From the NCBI RefSeq assembly GCF_033100795.1, contig NZ_JAWLVI010000004.1, positions 1-64,000 of the forward strand: DNA of 64,000 nucleotides. The letters are read 5' to 3'. The notes below the pieces were generated by a model. It saw only the letters and a list, made by a program, of their open reading frames with translations. It had not been told where the DNA came from and made no database searches. Positions 19,727 through 28,005 of this stretch are shown here, in pieces; the first letter of the stretch is position 1; every line of letters starts with the position of its first letter. The position numbers were made by a program, and so were the translations under genes. This DNA comes from Pseudothioclava sp033100795 (GTDB lineage: Bacteria; Pseudomonadota; Alphaproteobacteria; Rhodobacterales; Rhodobacteraceae).

Positions 19727-19996
19727 ATGGCGGGAGGCTGGACACATGACGGCGCTGTCGGAGAGCAGATCGAAGCCTCGATCCAGGACGAGCTGAACCG
19801 GATGCGTGCCCAAAAGGGGCCGGTCGGCGAAAGCCTGACCGAATGCGCGGAATGCGGTGATCCGATCCCCGAGGGGCGGCGTCAGGCAATCCCCGGCGTC
19901 AAGCTTTGCATCGAGTGTCAGACCGGCCGCGCCAACCGCTTCGCCCCGCGCGGCGGCGTCAACCGCCGGGGATCAAAGGACAGCCAGCTGAAATAG
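19727..19996 (+). CDS. DksA/TraR family C4 zinc-finger protein
   Basis: An 89-residue protein whose zinc finger is C-x2-C (CAECGDPIPEGRR) and C-x2-C (LCIECQ), as in short TraR/DksA-like proteins of the YbiI type. The N-terminal half is a short helix rather than the full DksA coiled coil. Longer family members bind the RNA polymerase secondary channel; whether this short form does is unknown. AAAGGAG precedes ATG 19727. It converges on the large helicase gene with only 8 bp between stop codons. Confidence 0.85.
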   Translation: MAGGWTHDGAVGEQIEASIQDELNRMRAQKGPVGESLTECAECGDPIPEGRRQAIPGVKLCIECQTGRANRFAPRGGVNRRGSKDSQLK

Positions 19997-20004
19997 CCAA
20001 AACG

Positions 20005-23000
20005 TCACTTGCTCTTACGGAATACCAGCTCGGGCAGCACCGTTTCCCATTCGTCTTGCCTGATATAGGCTTGGTAGCGCTCGTCATTGTCGGCTTTGCG
20101 CCAGCGCACAATGGCACCCACCTTCCCTGATACCATCCGGGTTCTTTCGGGCGGCCCCCAGTTTCCGGCCATGCGGCCAAGCACGCGGCGATGGCGATCC
20201 AGAACCATCCATTTCCCGTCGCGTTGCCCCAGCGTCACCGGATCGTCCACCTTCGCCGCCGCAATCGCCGCGTGGGAGGCATTGCCATTGACCAGCCTGC
20301 CCGCAAAGGACAGATCAACCACGGTCATATCCGGCACCTGAAACTGGTCCGGCTCGGGCAGATCAAGGCGGCGTGGCATCTCGACCTTGCGCAGAACTTC
20401 GCTTTCGCTATCGGCCAGCACGAAAGCGTGCTCGCCGCTTGTCACCACTGCAAGGCTGCGGCGCGCGCGGGTCATTGCGACATAGAACAGCCGCCGCGGG
20501 GCTTCGCCGTCCTCGCCCTTCGAGAGCACCTTCCAGCCGCCGTTCAAGATCACCACATGATCGAACTCCAGCCCCTTTGAGCGATGCGCGGTCAGCAGCA
20601 AAAGCCCCCGCTGCGCACTGCGGATTTCCTGCGCCCATTCGGCCAGCCACTCGATCGCGTCCGGCGCGGGGATGGTCTTATTGCCCAACTCTCGCGCGAG
20701 GTCCGCAATGCCTTCGGCAATCAGGTCAACCCAGCGGTTCAAGGGCTGTTCATTGAGCACATCCAGCAAATCCTGAATCGTTAGCATCGCCGAAGGGCGG
20801 CTGCGCAAGCCCGCGATAAAGTGCTGCATCTCTCGCAGACGCCAGACGCTTGGCAGCTTTTCATTTGCCATCTCGACAGGCAGCCCGAGCTTTTCGGCAT
20901 AGGCGCGCACCGGACCAAGGCGGCGCCAGTCGCGCGAGATAATCGCCGTGCGCGCCCAGCTGAACGCCGGATCAAGCCGCGAGAGGCGCACCAACTCGTC
21001 AACTGCCGCCACCGCCTGCTCGGTGTCATCGGCACCCACATCCAGAAACTGAACCCGCCCCTGACCGACCGGATCATATTGCGCCATCACGCCGCCGCCC
21101 GGATCAAGGCCGCGCAGCTTGTCCACAGTGATCTCATGGCCCGCTTTCATTCGGCCGCGCGCGGGTTCGATCACTTGATTGGAGGCGTCGATGATATAGC
21201 GGGTCGAGCGGTAGTTCTCGGTCAGGAACTTCGGCTTGGCGCGGTAATCCTCTTCGAAGCGGCGAATGAACGAGATCGAGGCACCGGTGAAGGCGTAGAT
21301 GTTCTGATCGTCATCGCCCACAGCAAAAAGGCTCAGGCGCTGGTCGGGATCATCAAGCGAGCGTCCGGCGACGGCGGCGATCAGCGCGTATTCCTCGGGG
21401 CCGATGTCCTGATATTCATCGACGAGGATCCAGCGGTAGCCCTGTATCAGCGCCTCACGCTGCGCTTCCGCCTCGGATTTGCTTAAGCCGTCGCCATTGA
21501 TCTGCCGCACCGCCTCGCGCAGGATCGCGTCAAAGTCGCGTTCTTCGGTTGCGCCGCCGGCAAAACTTGCCCCGACCAGACGCATTGCCAGCGCGTGACA
21601 GGTCTGAACCGTGACACGAGAGGCATCCTCGCCCACCAGATGGCGCAGGCGGGCGCGGATTTCGGCGGCGGCATGGCGGTTATAGGTCAGCACAAGGATG
21701 CCGCGTGGGTCTTCGCGTCTGACCCGCAACAGATAGGCGATGCGATGCACCAGCACCCGCGTTTTGCCAGACCCCGGCCCCGCCAGCACCAGCACGTTCG
21801 TCTCTTCGCGGTCGTCGGCAACAATCTCTTGCTGCACCGGATTGCCCAGATTTTCGACGATCTGCTTCCACGCTTTGCCGGTGGTTTGGCGGCGAATCTC
21901 AACGCTGCGACCGGGCATCCAGCGCTGCAAAAAGCGGTCCTGATCAAGCGCGAAGTAATCCGTCGAAAGGCGCACCGCTTCGCCCATCTGCTCCAGCCCC
22001 TTTTCGGCATAGGCGGCCATCACATGGGTTTGTAGCGTCTGTTCGCGGTAGTGTTCCTCAAGCGGCAGGAAGTCTTTTTTGGTAAAGCCCGCGCGGCTCG
22101 GGTTCATATAGATCGTCATGGCGGAGCGAAACACCGTCAGCCCCTTGCCAAGCGTCATCACCTGCTGCTCGTGCAGCCACAAAAGCGCGCGCTCCATGAG
22201 CTTGGTCATGTCCTTCACGCCCGAGGCTTTGATGAGCGCATCGCCGTTCAGCGCCGCCATCATGTCACCGATGCTCGTGTTGACCTGCACATCCTTGCCA
22301 CGCGCGCCCGCCGGAGCCGTGGCAATCAAAAAATCGAGAAGCTTTTCGGCGGCCAACCAGCGCAGATCGGCCGTTTGTTCAACTACGCGCCACGAGCGCT
22401 GCAAGGTCACCTCAAGCGTCTTGCTGGACATCTTGCGCAGGCGGATATTGCCCATCCCGCCATCGCTATCGCGGCCATCGCGTTCGATGCTGCGCAAAAG
22501 GCGCTCAAGGATATGGGGGTTCGCGCCCTCCTGCCCCTCGCCGCGCAAAAGCTGGCTCGCCGAGGCAATATCCAAGAGCGCGCTATCGCCCATCCCTGCC
22601 TCGGGCGCGAGTTCCCTCATCCTCGCGATAAGCGCTTTTTCCAACCGCATCGCCCGCGTCATACGCTGGCGCGATTGGTTCTCGACCCCGATATGCACCG
22701 AAACCGTGATGGCAATATCGTTGCGCGCGATACCAAAGGTTTCGAGGTCGGCCATCGCCTTGCTGAGCGTGCGGTGCGACAGCCCGCTGATGCCGGTCAG
22801 CTCGTCGGTTGAAATGCCCTGATCGGGCGACGTGTTCATCACATGGCGCACGATGGTCAAAAGCTGTGCGCGCCGTGCATGGGTGATGTCGGCACCGCTC
22901 AGGCGGGCCTCGGCCTCGGCCTCGGTGCGCACCAAGAGCGACGAGGGAAACACCTGAACCCGGTTTTCCTCGCGCGAGACCAGCGTTGCCTCTTCCAGCC

Positions 23001-25140
23001 ACGAAACCGCGGTCTTGACGCGCGTGTCATCGGTGGCGCTGTCGCGCACGAATTCGCTGTCTTTTTCCTCGCGCACAATCTCGCCCGGCGTGGCCACCAC
23101 TTTGCCGCTGTTGCGGGTGTGCTCGTCGATGCGGCGCAGCGCTTTCAGGATCGCGCCGATTTCATGCTGCGCCAACCGCGAGCGCGCGCTCAGCGAAAAC
23201 TGCCGTTCCACATCATCCGAATGATAGAGCAGCACACAGTCGGCGGGTTCCCGGTCGCGCCCGGCGCGGCCCGCCTCTTGCAGGTAGTTTTCCAGCGAGC
23301 CGGGAATATCGGCGTGGACCACCAGCCGGATGTCGGGCTTGTCGATACCCATCCCGAACGCATTGGTCGCCGCAATCACCCGCAAATCGCCCACGCGAAA
23401 CCGCTCTTGCACCGCCTGCTTGTCGTCGGCGGTTAGTCCTGCGTGGAAATGCTCGGCCGCAAGCCCCTGCGCCTTGAGAAACGCCGCAACACGCTCAGTC
23501 TCTTTGCGGGTGGCGCAATAGACCACGGCGCCCGATTGATCACCCTCGGGTAAGTGCTCGGAAATCACCGTCAGAATATCGCCAAGCTTGCTCTCCCGAC
23601 CTGTCGGCAGCACCGAAAACGTGAGGTTGGTGCGCGTGGCCCCGCCGTCGAACAGCCCCAACTCGATGCCAAGCCGCTGGTGGAAATGCTCGGTGATGTC
23701 GCGCACGACCTCGGGTTTTGCCGTCGCGGTCAGGCACAACACCGGCGCAAGCGGCGCATCGCCCGAAAACTCGCGGATAAAGCGCCCGATGTAGCGGTAA
23801 TCAGGCCGGAAATCATGCCCCCATTTCGAGACGCAATGCGCCTCGTCCAGCACCCAAAGCCCCACCTCGCGCTGCTTCAGGACCGAACGGACCGACACAG
23901 AGCGCAACTGCTCGGGCGAAATCAACAAGATCGCCGCCTGCCCTAGCCGCACCCGGTCCAGCGCATCCTGCCGCTCTGGCATGGACAGCATACCGTTGAT
24001 CGTCACCGACGAGGTGATGCCCGCGCGCTCCATCCCCTGCACCTGATCGGCCATGAGCGCGACGAGCGGCGAGATCACTACCGTCAGCGCGCCGGTTTTG
24101 TCATAAAGACTAAGCGCGGGAACCTGATAGCAGACGGACTTGCCGGTGCCCGTTGGCAAAATGCCAAGCACATTCGCGTGCCCCATCGCCTCGGCTACGA
24201 TAACCTCTTGCAAGGGGCGGCCCTCGCTGTCGACCGGTTGCGGCCGGAAGCCCTCAAAACCGAACCACTTTTTGAGCGCGCCGACGGGATTGTTCTTCTC
24301 GGCACACCAGTTGCAGGCGGGATCGCCGCAGTTGGTATCGCGCAACTCGCGCACGATCAGTGCCGCTTGAGGAAAGCTCGCCCGCACCCAAGGCGGCATC
24401 ACGGATTCGCCCCCAGAAACCGAAATCCAGGCGAGCGCATAGGCCAGTGGCCAGCCCATCTGCGGGTCGGATAATTCATCAAGAACCGGCCCAACCTGCG
24501 CGCCGCATGCCTTGCCCGCCAAGAGCGACCGGATCGCCTCAAAGGCCAAAGCGCGATCCGGCTGAGGCGCTCCACGGATATGCGCAAAGACCGCGTCAAA
24601 CCCATCCGCCCGATCCATCCGTGTCGCAAGGTAATGATAGGCCAACAGGGCGTCAGGCGACTTAGCCCCAATCTCGGCCAGCGCCTTGATCTGGTTCTCC
24701 AGCACCTCGAACACGAGGCGCGCATCGAGTTCGGGATCGTTCACATGCCCCGCCTGCAAGCGCCCGTCGTGGTAATGCTTCACAAGGTGGTGGTATGGAT
24801 TGCGCGGAAACGCCAGCGGGTTGAGCCAAAGCGTGTCAATCGGCGCCGCCATCTTCGCCGCCAGCCGCGGACGCTTCGCCAGAAGATGCTCGATGTCATG
24901 GCGCAGGATATTGTGGCCGATCACGTGGGGCGTTTTCGCCAGCTCTTTTTCAAGCCGGTCGAGCGCCTTTTTGATCGACCCCTTTGGCGCCACGACCGCC
25001 GCCCCATCGCCAAAGCGCACCGCCGCGAGGTCAAAAATCTCGGCCGTTTTGGGATTAACCTCAAGATCGACCGACAGGCACCGCTCCAGCAGCGGCCGCT
25101 TATCCTCGGCCTTCGACCGTATGAAGCCCAGAAAATCCAT
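20005..25140 (-). CDS. DEDDh exonuclease / RecQ helicase / UvrD-like helicase fusion
   Basis: A 1711-residue protein. Residues about 20-160 look like a DnaQ/DEDDh 3'-5' exonuclease: SVDLEVN (DxE), GHNILRHDIEHL (D) and HVNDPELDARL, where the catalytic histidine spacing is unusual. A CGDPACNWC cluster (about residue 275) precedes a RecQ helicase core with Walker A TGTGKS (about 330), DEAH (about 433) and QEAGRAGRDRE. The four-cysteine RecQ zinc domain is not visible; winged-helix-like sequence follows. From about residue 1115 there is an SF1 UvrD/Rep-type helicase: AGPGSGKT, VDEYQDI, GDDDQNIYAFTGA, HRSKGLEFDHVV and YVAMTRARRSLAV. ATG 25138-25140 is chosen over a TTG nine nt upstream; neither has a good ribosome site. 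DNA repair, fork processing or defence are all possible. Confidence 0.85.
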   Translation of the reverse strand: MDFLGFIRSKAEDKRPLLERCLSVDLEVNPKTAEIFDLAAVRFGDGAAVVAPKGSIKKALDRLEKELAKTPHVIGHNILRHDIEHLLAKRPRLAAKMAAPIDTLWLNPLAFPRNPYHHLVKHYHDGRLQAGHVNDPELDARLVFEVLENQIKALAEIGAKSPDALLAYHYLATRMDRADGFDAVFAHIRGAPQPDRALAFEAIRSLLAGKACGAQVGPVLDELSDPQMGWPLAYALAWISVSGGESVMPPWVRASFPQAALIVRELRDTNCGDPACNWCAEKNNPVGALKKWFGFEGFRPQPVDSEGRPLQEVIVAEAMGHANVLGILPTGTGKSVCYQVPALSLYDKTGALTVVISPLVALMADQVQGMERAGITSSVTINGMLSMPERQDALDRVRLGQAAILLISPEQLRSVSVRSVLKQREVGLWVLDEAHCVSKWGHDFRPDYRYIGRFIREFSGDAPLAPVLCLTATAKPEVVRDITEHFHQRLGIELGLFDGGATRTNLTFSVLPTGRESKLGDILTVISEHLPEGDQSGAVVYCATRKETERVAAFLKAQGLAAEHFHAGLTADDKQAVQERFRVGDLRVIAATNAFGMGIDKPDIRLVVHADIPGSLENYLQEAGRAGRDREPADCVLLYHSDDVERQFSLSARSRLAQHEIGAILKALRRIDEHTRNSGKVVATPGEIVREEKDSEFVRDSATDDTRVKTAVSWLEEATLVSREENRVQVFPSSLLVRTEAEAEARLSGADITHARRAQLLTIVRHVMNTSPDQGISTDELTGISGLSHRTLSKAMADLETFGIARNDIAITVSVHIGVENQSRQRMTRAMRLEKALIARMRELAPEAGMGDSALLDIASASQLLRGEGQEGANPHILERLLRSIERDGRDSDGGMGNIRLRKMSSKTLEVTLQRSWRVVEQTADLRWLAAEKLLDFLIATAPAGARGKDVQVNTSIGDMMAALNGDALIKASGVKDMTKLMERALLWLHEQQVMTLGKGLTVFRSAMTIYMNPSRAGFTKKDFLPLEEHYREQTLQTHVMAAYAEKGLEQMGEAVRLSTDYFALDQDRFLQRWMPGRSVEIRRQTTGKAWKQIVENLGNPVQQEIVADDREETNVLVLAGPGSGKTRVLVHRIAYLLRVRREDPRGILVLTYNRHAAAEIRARLRHLVGEDASRVTVQTCHALAMRLVGASFAGGATEERDFDAILREAVRQINGDGLSKSEAEAQREALIQGYRWILVDEYQDIGPEEYALIAAVAGRSLDDPDQRLSLFAVGDDDQNIYAFTGASISFIRRFEEDYRAKPKFLTENYRSTRYIIDASNQVIEPARGRMKAGHEITVDKLRGLDPGGGVMAQYDPVGQGRVQFLDVGADDTEQAVAAVDELVRLSRLDPAFSWARTAIISRDWRRLGPVRAYAEKLGLPVEMANEKLPSVWRLREMQHFIAGLRSRPSAMLTIQDLLDVLNEQPLNRWVDLIAEGIADLARELGNKTIPAPDAIEWLAEWAQEIRSAQRGLLLLTAHRSKGLEFDHVVILNGGWKVLSKGEDGEAPRRLFYVAMTRARRSLAVVTSGEHAFVLADSESEVLRKVEMPRRLDLPEPDQFQVPDMTVVDLSFAGRLVNGNASHAAIAAAKVDDPVTLGQRDGKWMVLDRHRRVLGRMAGNWGPPERTRMVSGKVGAIVRWRKADNDERYQAYIRQDEWETVLPELVFRKSK

Positions 25141-25256
25141 CAAACCCAAAGCAATAGTGTATCTCGGGTAAGATTAGTGCGCCCTAGGCTGCGCCGCAAT
25201 ATATCTGGCGACCACACCTATGAGATAGTTTCGCCAACGCGTGCCTTCGCCTCACG

Positions 25257-25496
25257 TCACGCAGGCCAAGCGTTCATACCTGAGCGCCGCCCATAGTCCG
25301 CGCCGTTCGCTGTCAGAGGTGCGAAACCCATGTATTCAAAGAAGCCCATCATTGCAGTGAAACCGCTCTGGTCTAGCTCAGTCGAGCTGGTGACGCCCGC
25401 TATCTCTACAAGTGCTGTGCGATATTCCGCGTCTGTCAGATTCGCCTTTGCTTTGGCGATATGCGTCAGGGCAATCTGTTTCTTGTTAATCGGCAT
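25257..25496 (-). CDS. Short GemA/Gp16-like protein (probable phage remnant)
   Basis: A 79-residue protein (MPINKKQIALTHIAKAKANL, then YRTALVEIAGVTSSTELDQS) resembling the N-terminal half of Mu-like phage regulatory protein GemA/Gp16. The tail YGRRSGMNAWPA looks like the family's YGxRPGMAxPAQ segment cut off at that point; full members are about twice as long. Its ATG overlaps the last 11 nt of the DUF6476 gene, and GGAG precedes the ATG by only one base. No other phage genes are nearby. It may be a decayed fragment or a domesticated short form. Confidence 0.6.
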   Translation of the reverse strand: MPINKKQIALTHIAKAKANLTDAEYRTALVEIAGVTSSTELDQSGFTAMMGFFEYMGFAPLTANGADYGRRSGMNAWPA

Positions 25497-25797
25497 ACTC
25501 CAGCGGCACTGTCCGCTTTAGCGCGCCATCGGGCGCGTAGACCAGCACTTCGCCCTGATCTGTCACCACCAGCGTATAGTCTCGGGCGTAGGTCACGGCG
25601 CGGGCCTCGGCGCCTTTGGGCAGGGTGATGCGCTCGGGCAAATCGGGCATCGGCGCTTGGCCCGGCAGACGGATGACAAGGATCGCCACAATCGTTACAA
25701 GACCTGCAATCATCGTTGCGGTCAGCACCGTTACCAGAATCTTGAGAAACCGGATCTCGGGCACCGAGGTCTCGTCGGAAGGCAGCATGTCGGACAT
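25486..25797 (-). CDS. DUF6476-like single-span membrane protein
   Basis: A 103-residue protein beginning MSDMLPSDETSVPEIRFLK, with one transmembrane helix (LVTVLTATMIAGLVTIVAIL, about residues 24-44). A short periplasmic domain follows, resembling one blade of a beta-propeller (VTYARDYTLVVTDQGEVLVY). It matches a small family common beside rluD and rpoH in Rhodobacteraceae; the function is unknown. Its start overlaps the start of the divergent rluD by 11 bp. A second possible ATG is at 25788. Confidence 0.75.
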   Translation of the reverse strand: MSDMLPSDETSVPEIRFLKILVTVLTATMIAGLVTIVAILVIRLPGQAPMPDLPERITLPKGAEARAVTYARDYTLVVTDQGEVLVYAPDGALKRTVPLEYAD

Positions 25798-26827
25798 GGA
25801 AGAGCGTATCCTTCGGGTGGTGATCGGGGAAAACCCGCCTGCCCGCCTTGATAAAGCCTTGGCGGCTTTTGTGCCAGAGGAAGCGGCGCTGTCGCGCTCG
25901 CGGCTGGCGAAACTGCTGGCCGACGGGTCGATCACCCGCGAGGGCGTGGCCGTGACCGACCAGAAGGCCAAGGTCGAGGAAGGCGAGATCTATGACATCG
26001 CGCTGGAGCCCGCGCGCGAGGTGGAAACCGTCGCGCAGGAAATCCCGCTGACCGTGCTTTGGGAAGACGAAGACCTGATCGTCATCGACAAACCGGCGGG
26101 CATGGTCGTGCACCCTGCCCCCGGCACGCCCGACGGCACGCTGGTCAATGCGCTTTTGCATCATTTCGGCGGAAATCTGTCGGGTGTGGGCGGCGAGGCG
26201 CGCCCCGGCATCGTGCACCGGATCGACAAAGACACCTCGGGGCTTTTGGTCGTCGCGAAATCCGACCGCGCGCATCACGGGTTGGCCGCGCAATTCGAGA
26301 AACACACCGTGCACAGGCATTATCTGGCGGTCTGCCACGGGGTTCCTTCGGCCAGCGATCCGCGTCTTCGCGGCACGCGGGGCGTCAGCTTCGAGGCGGG
26401 AAATGTGCTGAAAATTACCTCGCAGCTAGCCCGCCACAAAACCGACCGCCAGCGTCAGGCGGTGCTGTTTGACGGTGGCCGCCATGCGGTGACACGCGCC
26501 CGCGTGGTCGAGGATTTCGCAGGGGCCGCCGCGCTGATCGACTGCTGGCTGGAGACGGGGCGCACGCACCAGATCCGCGTGCATATGTCCCACGCGGGCC
26601 ACGGGTTGATCGGGGATCAGACCTACGGCGGGCGGCGCAAACTGCCCGCGAAGGTGGTCGGAGACGCGGCCAGCGAGGCAGCAGCGGCTTTCCCGCGTCA
26701 GGCGCTTCATGCGGCGACGCTTGGCTTCACCCATCCTGTGACCGGAGAGGAGCTGTCGTTTTCCTCGCCCCTGCCGCAAGACCTTGAGGATTTACTCGCC
26801 ACCCTGCGTGCTGGCGCGGCAGGCTAA
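25787..26827 (+). CDS. rluD: RluA family 23S rRNA pseudouridine synthase (RluD-like)
   Basis: A 346-residue enzyme. The N-terminal S4 RNA-binding domain (about 15-75: LSRSRLAKLLADGSITREG) is followed by the synthase domain with the catalytic aspartate in HRIDKDTSGLLVV (about residue 150) and CWLETGRTHQIRVHM. It converts uridines in helix 69 of 23S rRNA if it is the true RluD orthologue; RluC-type specificity cannot be excluded. GGAAGG precedes ATG 25787 inside the DUF6476 gene on the other strand. The rpoH gene follows in the same direction. Confidence 0.88.
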   Translation: MSDMEERILRVVIGENPPARLDKALAAFVPEEAALSRSRLAKLLADGSITREGVAVTDQKAKVEEGEIYDIALEPAREVETVAQEIPLTVLWEDEDLIVIDKPAGMVVHPAPGTPDGTLVNALLHHFGGNLSGVGGEARPGIVHRIDKDTSGLLVVAKSDRAHHGLAAQFEKHTVHRHYLAVCHGVPSASDPRLRGTRGVSFEAGNVLKITSQLARHKTDRQRQAVLFDGGRHAVTRARVVEDFAGAAALIDCWLETGRTHQIRVHMSHAGHGLIGDQTYGGRRKLPAKVVGDAASEAAAAFPRQALHAATLGFTHPVTGEELSFSSPLPQDLEDLLATLRAGAAG

Positions 26828-26921
26828 ACCGATCCGTTCAAAAACCTGTTATCCCCTCTTGAGGCGCGACGGAAACGCGCCCATCATCCGTTCGACCCTG
26901 TAATGGTGCACATGAACCAGC

Positions 26922-26950
26922 CTTGAAACCGTTCTCTGTGCACCCCATGT
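26922..26950 (+). promoter_or_regulatory. Sigma32-type promoter upstream of rpoH
   Basis: CTTGAAA (26922-26928), a 14-nt spacer, then CCCCATGT (26943-26950) is an almost exact heat-shock sigma factor promoter (CTTGAAA / CCCATnT). The predicted transcript starts about 25 nt before the rpoH ATG at 26983. It implies positive autoregulation of rpoH, as known for Caulobacter crescentus. Confidence 0.75.
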
Positions 26951-26982
26951 AAGTTATGCCTCGTGAGGGAGAGAGGTTGCCT

Positions 26983-27882
26983 ATGTCGAACTATGCCAAT
27001 TTGCCCGCGCCAAGCCCGGAACAGGGGCTGAACCGCTATATGCAGGAAATCCGCAAATTTCCCCTTCTCGAACCCGAGGAGGAATACATGCTGGCAAAGC
27101 GTTGGGTCGATCATCAGGATTCGACCGCGGCCCACAAGATGGTGACCTCGCACCTGCGCCTCGCGGCGAAAATCGCGATGGGGTATCGCGGCTACGGCCT
27201 GCCACAGGCCGAGGTGATTTCCGAGGCAAATGTCGGCCTGATGCAGGCGGTGAAGCGCTTTGATCCCGAAAAGGGCTTCCGCCTTGCGACCTATGCGATG
27301 TGGTGGATCCGTGCGGCAATTCAGGAATATATCCTGCGCTCGTGGAGCCTTGTGAAACTGGGCACCACCTCGGCGCAAAAGAAGCTGTTTTTCAACCTGC
27401 GCAAAGCCAAGGCCAAGATCGGTGCCTATGAAGAGGGCGATCTTCACCCCGATAACGTCAAGCAGATCGCGCATGATCTGAACGTGACCGAGGACGAGGT
27501 GATCTCGATGAACCGGCGGCTGTCGGGCTCGGATGCGTCGCTCAATGCCCAGGTCGGTTCGGCGGACGGCGATTCCACCGCGCAATGGCAGGACTGGCTT
27601 GAGGACGAGGACGCGAATACGGCCGAATCCTACGCCGAGATGGACGAACTGGAGATTCGCCGCGAAATGCTGCTGGCCGCGATGGATGTGCTGAACGACC
27701 GCGAGAAAGACATTCTGATGCAGCGCCGCTTGCAGGACGAACCCAAAACGCTTGAGGAACTCTCCGAGCAATACGGCGTCTCGCGCGAACGCATCCGCCA
27801 GATCGAGGTGCGCGCCTTCGAAAAGCTGCAAGGCAAGATGCGCACGCTTGCCCATGAAAAGGGCATGGCTATCCCGGCCTGA
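26983..27882 (+). CDS. rpoH: RNA polymerase heat-shock sigma factor (sigma32)
   Basis: A 299-residue sigma factor. Region 2 contains HLRLAAKIAMGYRGYGLPQA and the -10 recognition helix FRLATYAMWWIRAAIQEYIL. The RpoH-specific box QKKLFFNLRKAK lies near residue 135, and region 4 ends with YGVSRERIRQIEVRAFEKLQ. It directs polymerase to heat-shock promoters; two such promoters (its own and that of hsp20) are in this window. Start at ATG 26983 (MSNYANLPAP); nine upstream codons in frame are not family-like. A strong hairpin follows the gene. Confidence 0.95.
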   Translation: MSNYANLPAPSPEQGLNRYMQEIRKFPLLEPEEEYMLAKRWVDHQDSTAAHKMVTSHLRLAAKIAMGYRGYGLPQAEVISEANVGLMQAVKRFDPEKGFRLATYAMWWIRAAIQEYILRSWSLVKLGTTSAQKKLFFNLRKAKAKIGAYEEGDLHPDNVKQIAHDLNVTEDEVISMNRRLSGSDASLNAQVGSADGDSTAQWQDWLEDEDANTAESYAEMDELEIRREMLLAAMDVLNDREKDILMQRRLQDEPKTLEELSEQYGVSRERIRQIEVRAFEKLQGKMRTLAHEKGMAIPA

Positions 27883-27910
27883 TGCATCATCACAAGTTTC
27901 CTCCCCCTGC

Positions 27911-27928
27911 GCCGCCCTTCGGGGCGGC
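27911..27928 (+). terminator. Hairpin terminator after rpoH
   Basis: GCCGCCC and GGGCGGC are perfect 7-bp arms closed by a TTCG tetraloop, 28 nt after the rpoH stop, followed by a short T-containing tail (TTCCCTTTT). Confidence 0.75.
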
Positions 27929-28005
27929 GTTCCCTTTTGCGGGCGATTGCCCTTTTCCCGCGCAGGCGCTAGCGTCACGCACGTTAGCGCAAACGGGAGG
28001 ATCGC

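Noticed and set aside
25257..25496. Presence of a Mu-like prophage
   Set aside because: Only one truncated GemA-like frame is seen; no transposase, Mor, portal, capsid or tail genes occur within the window.
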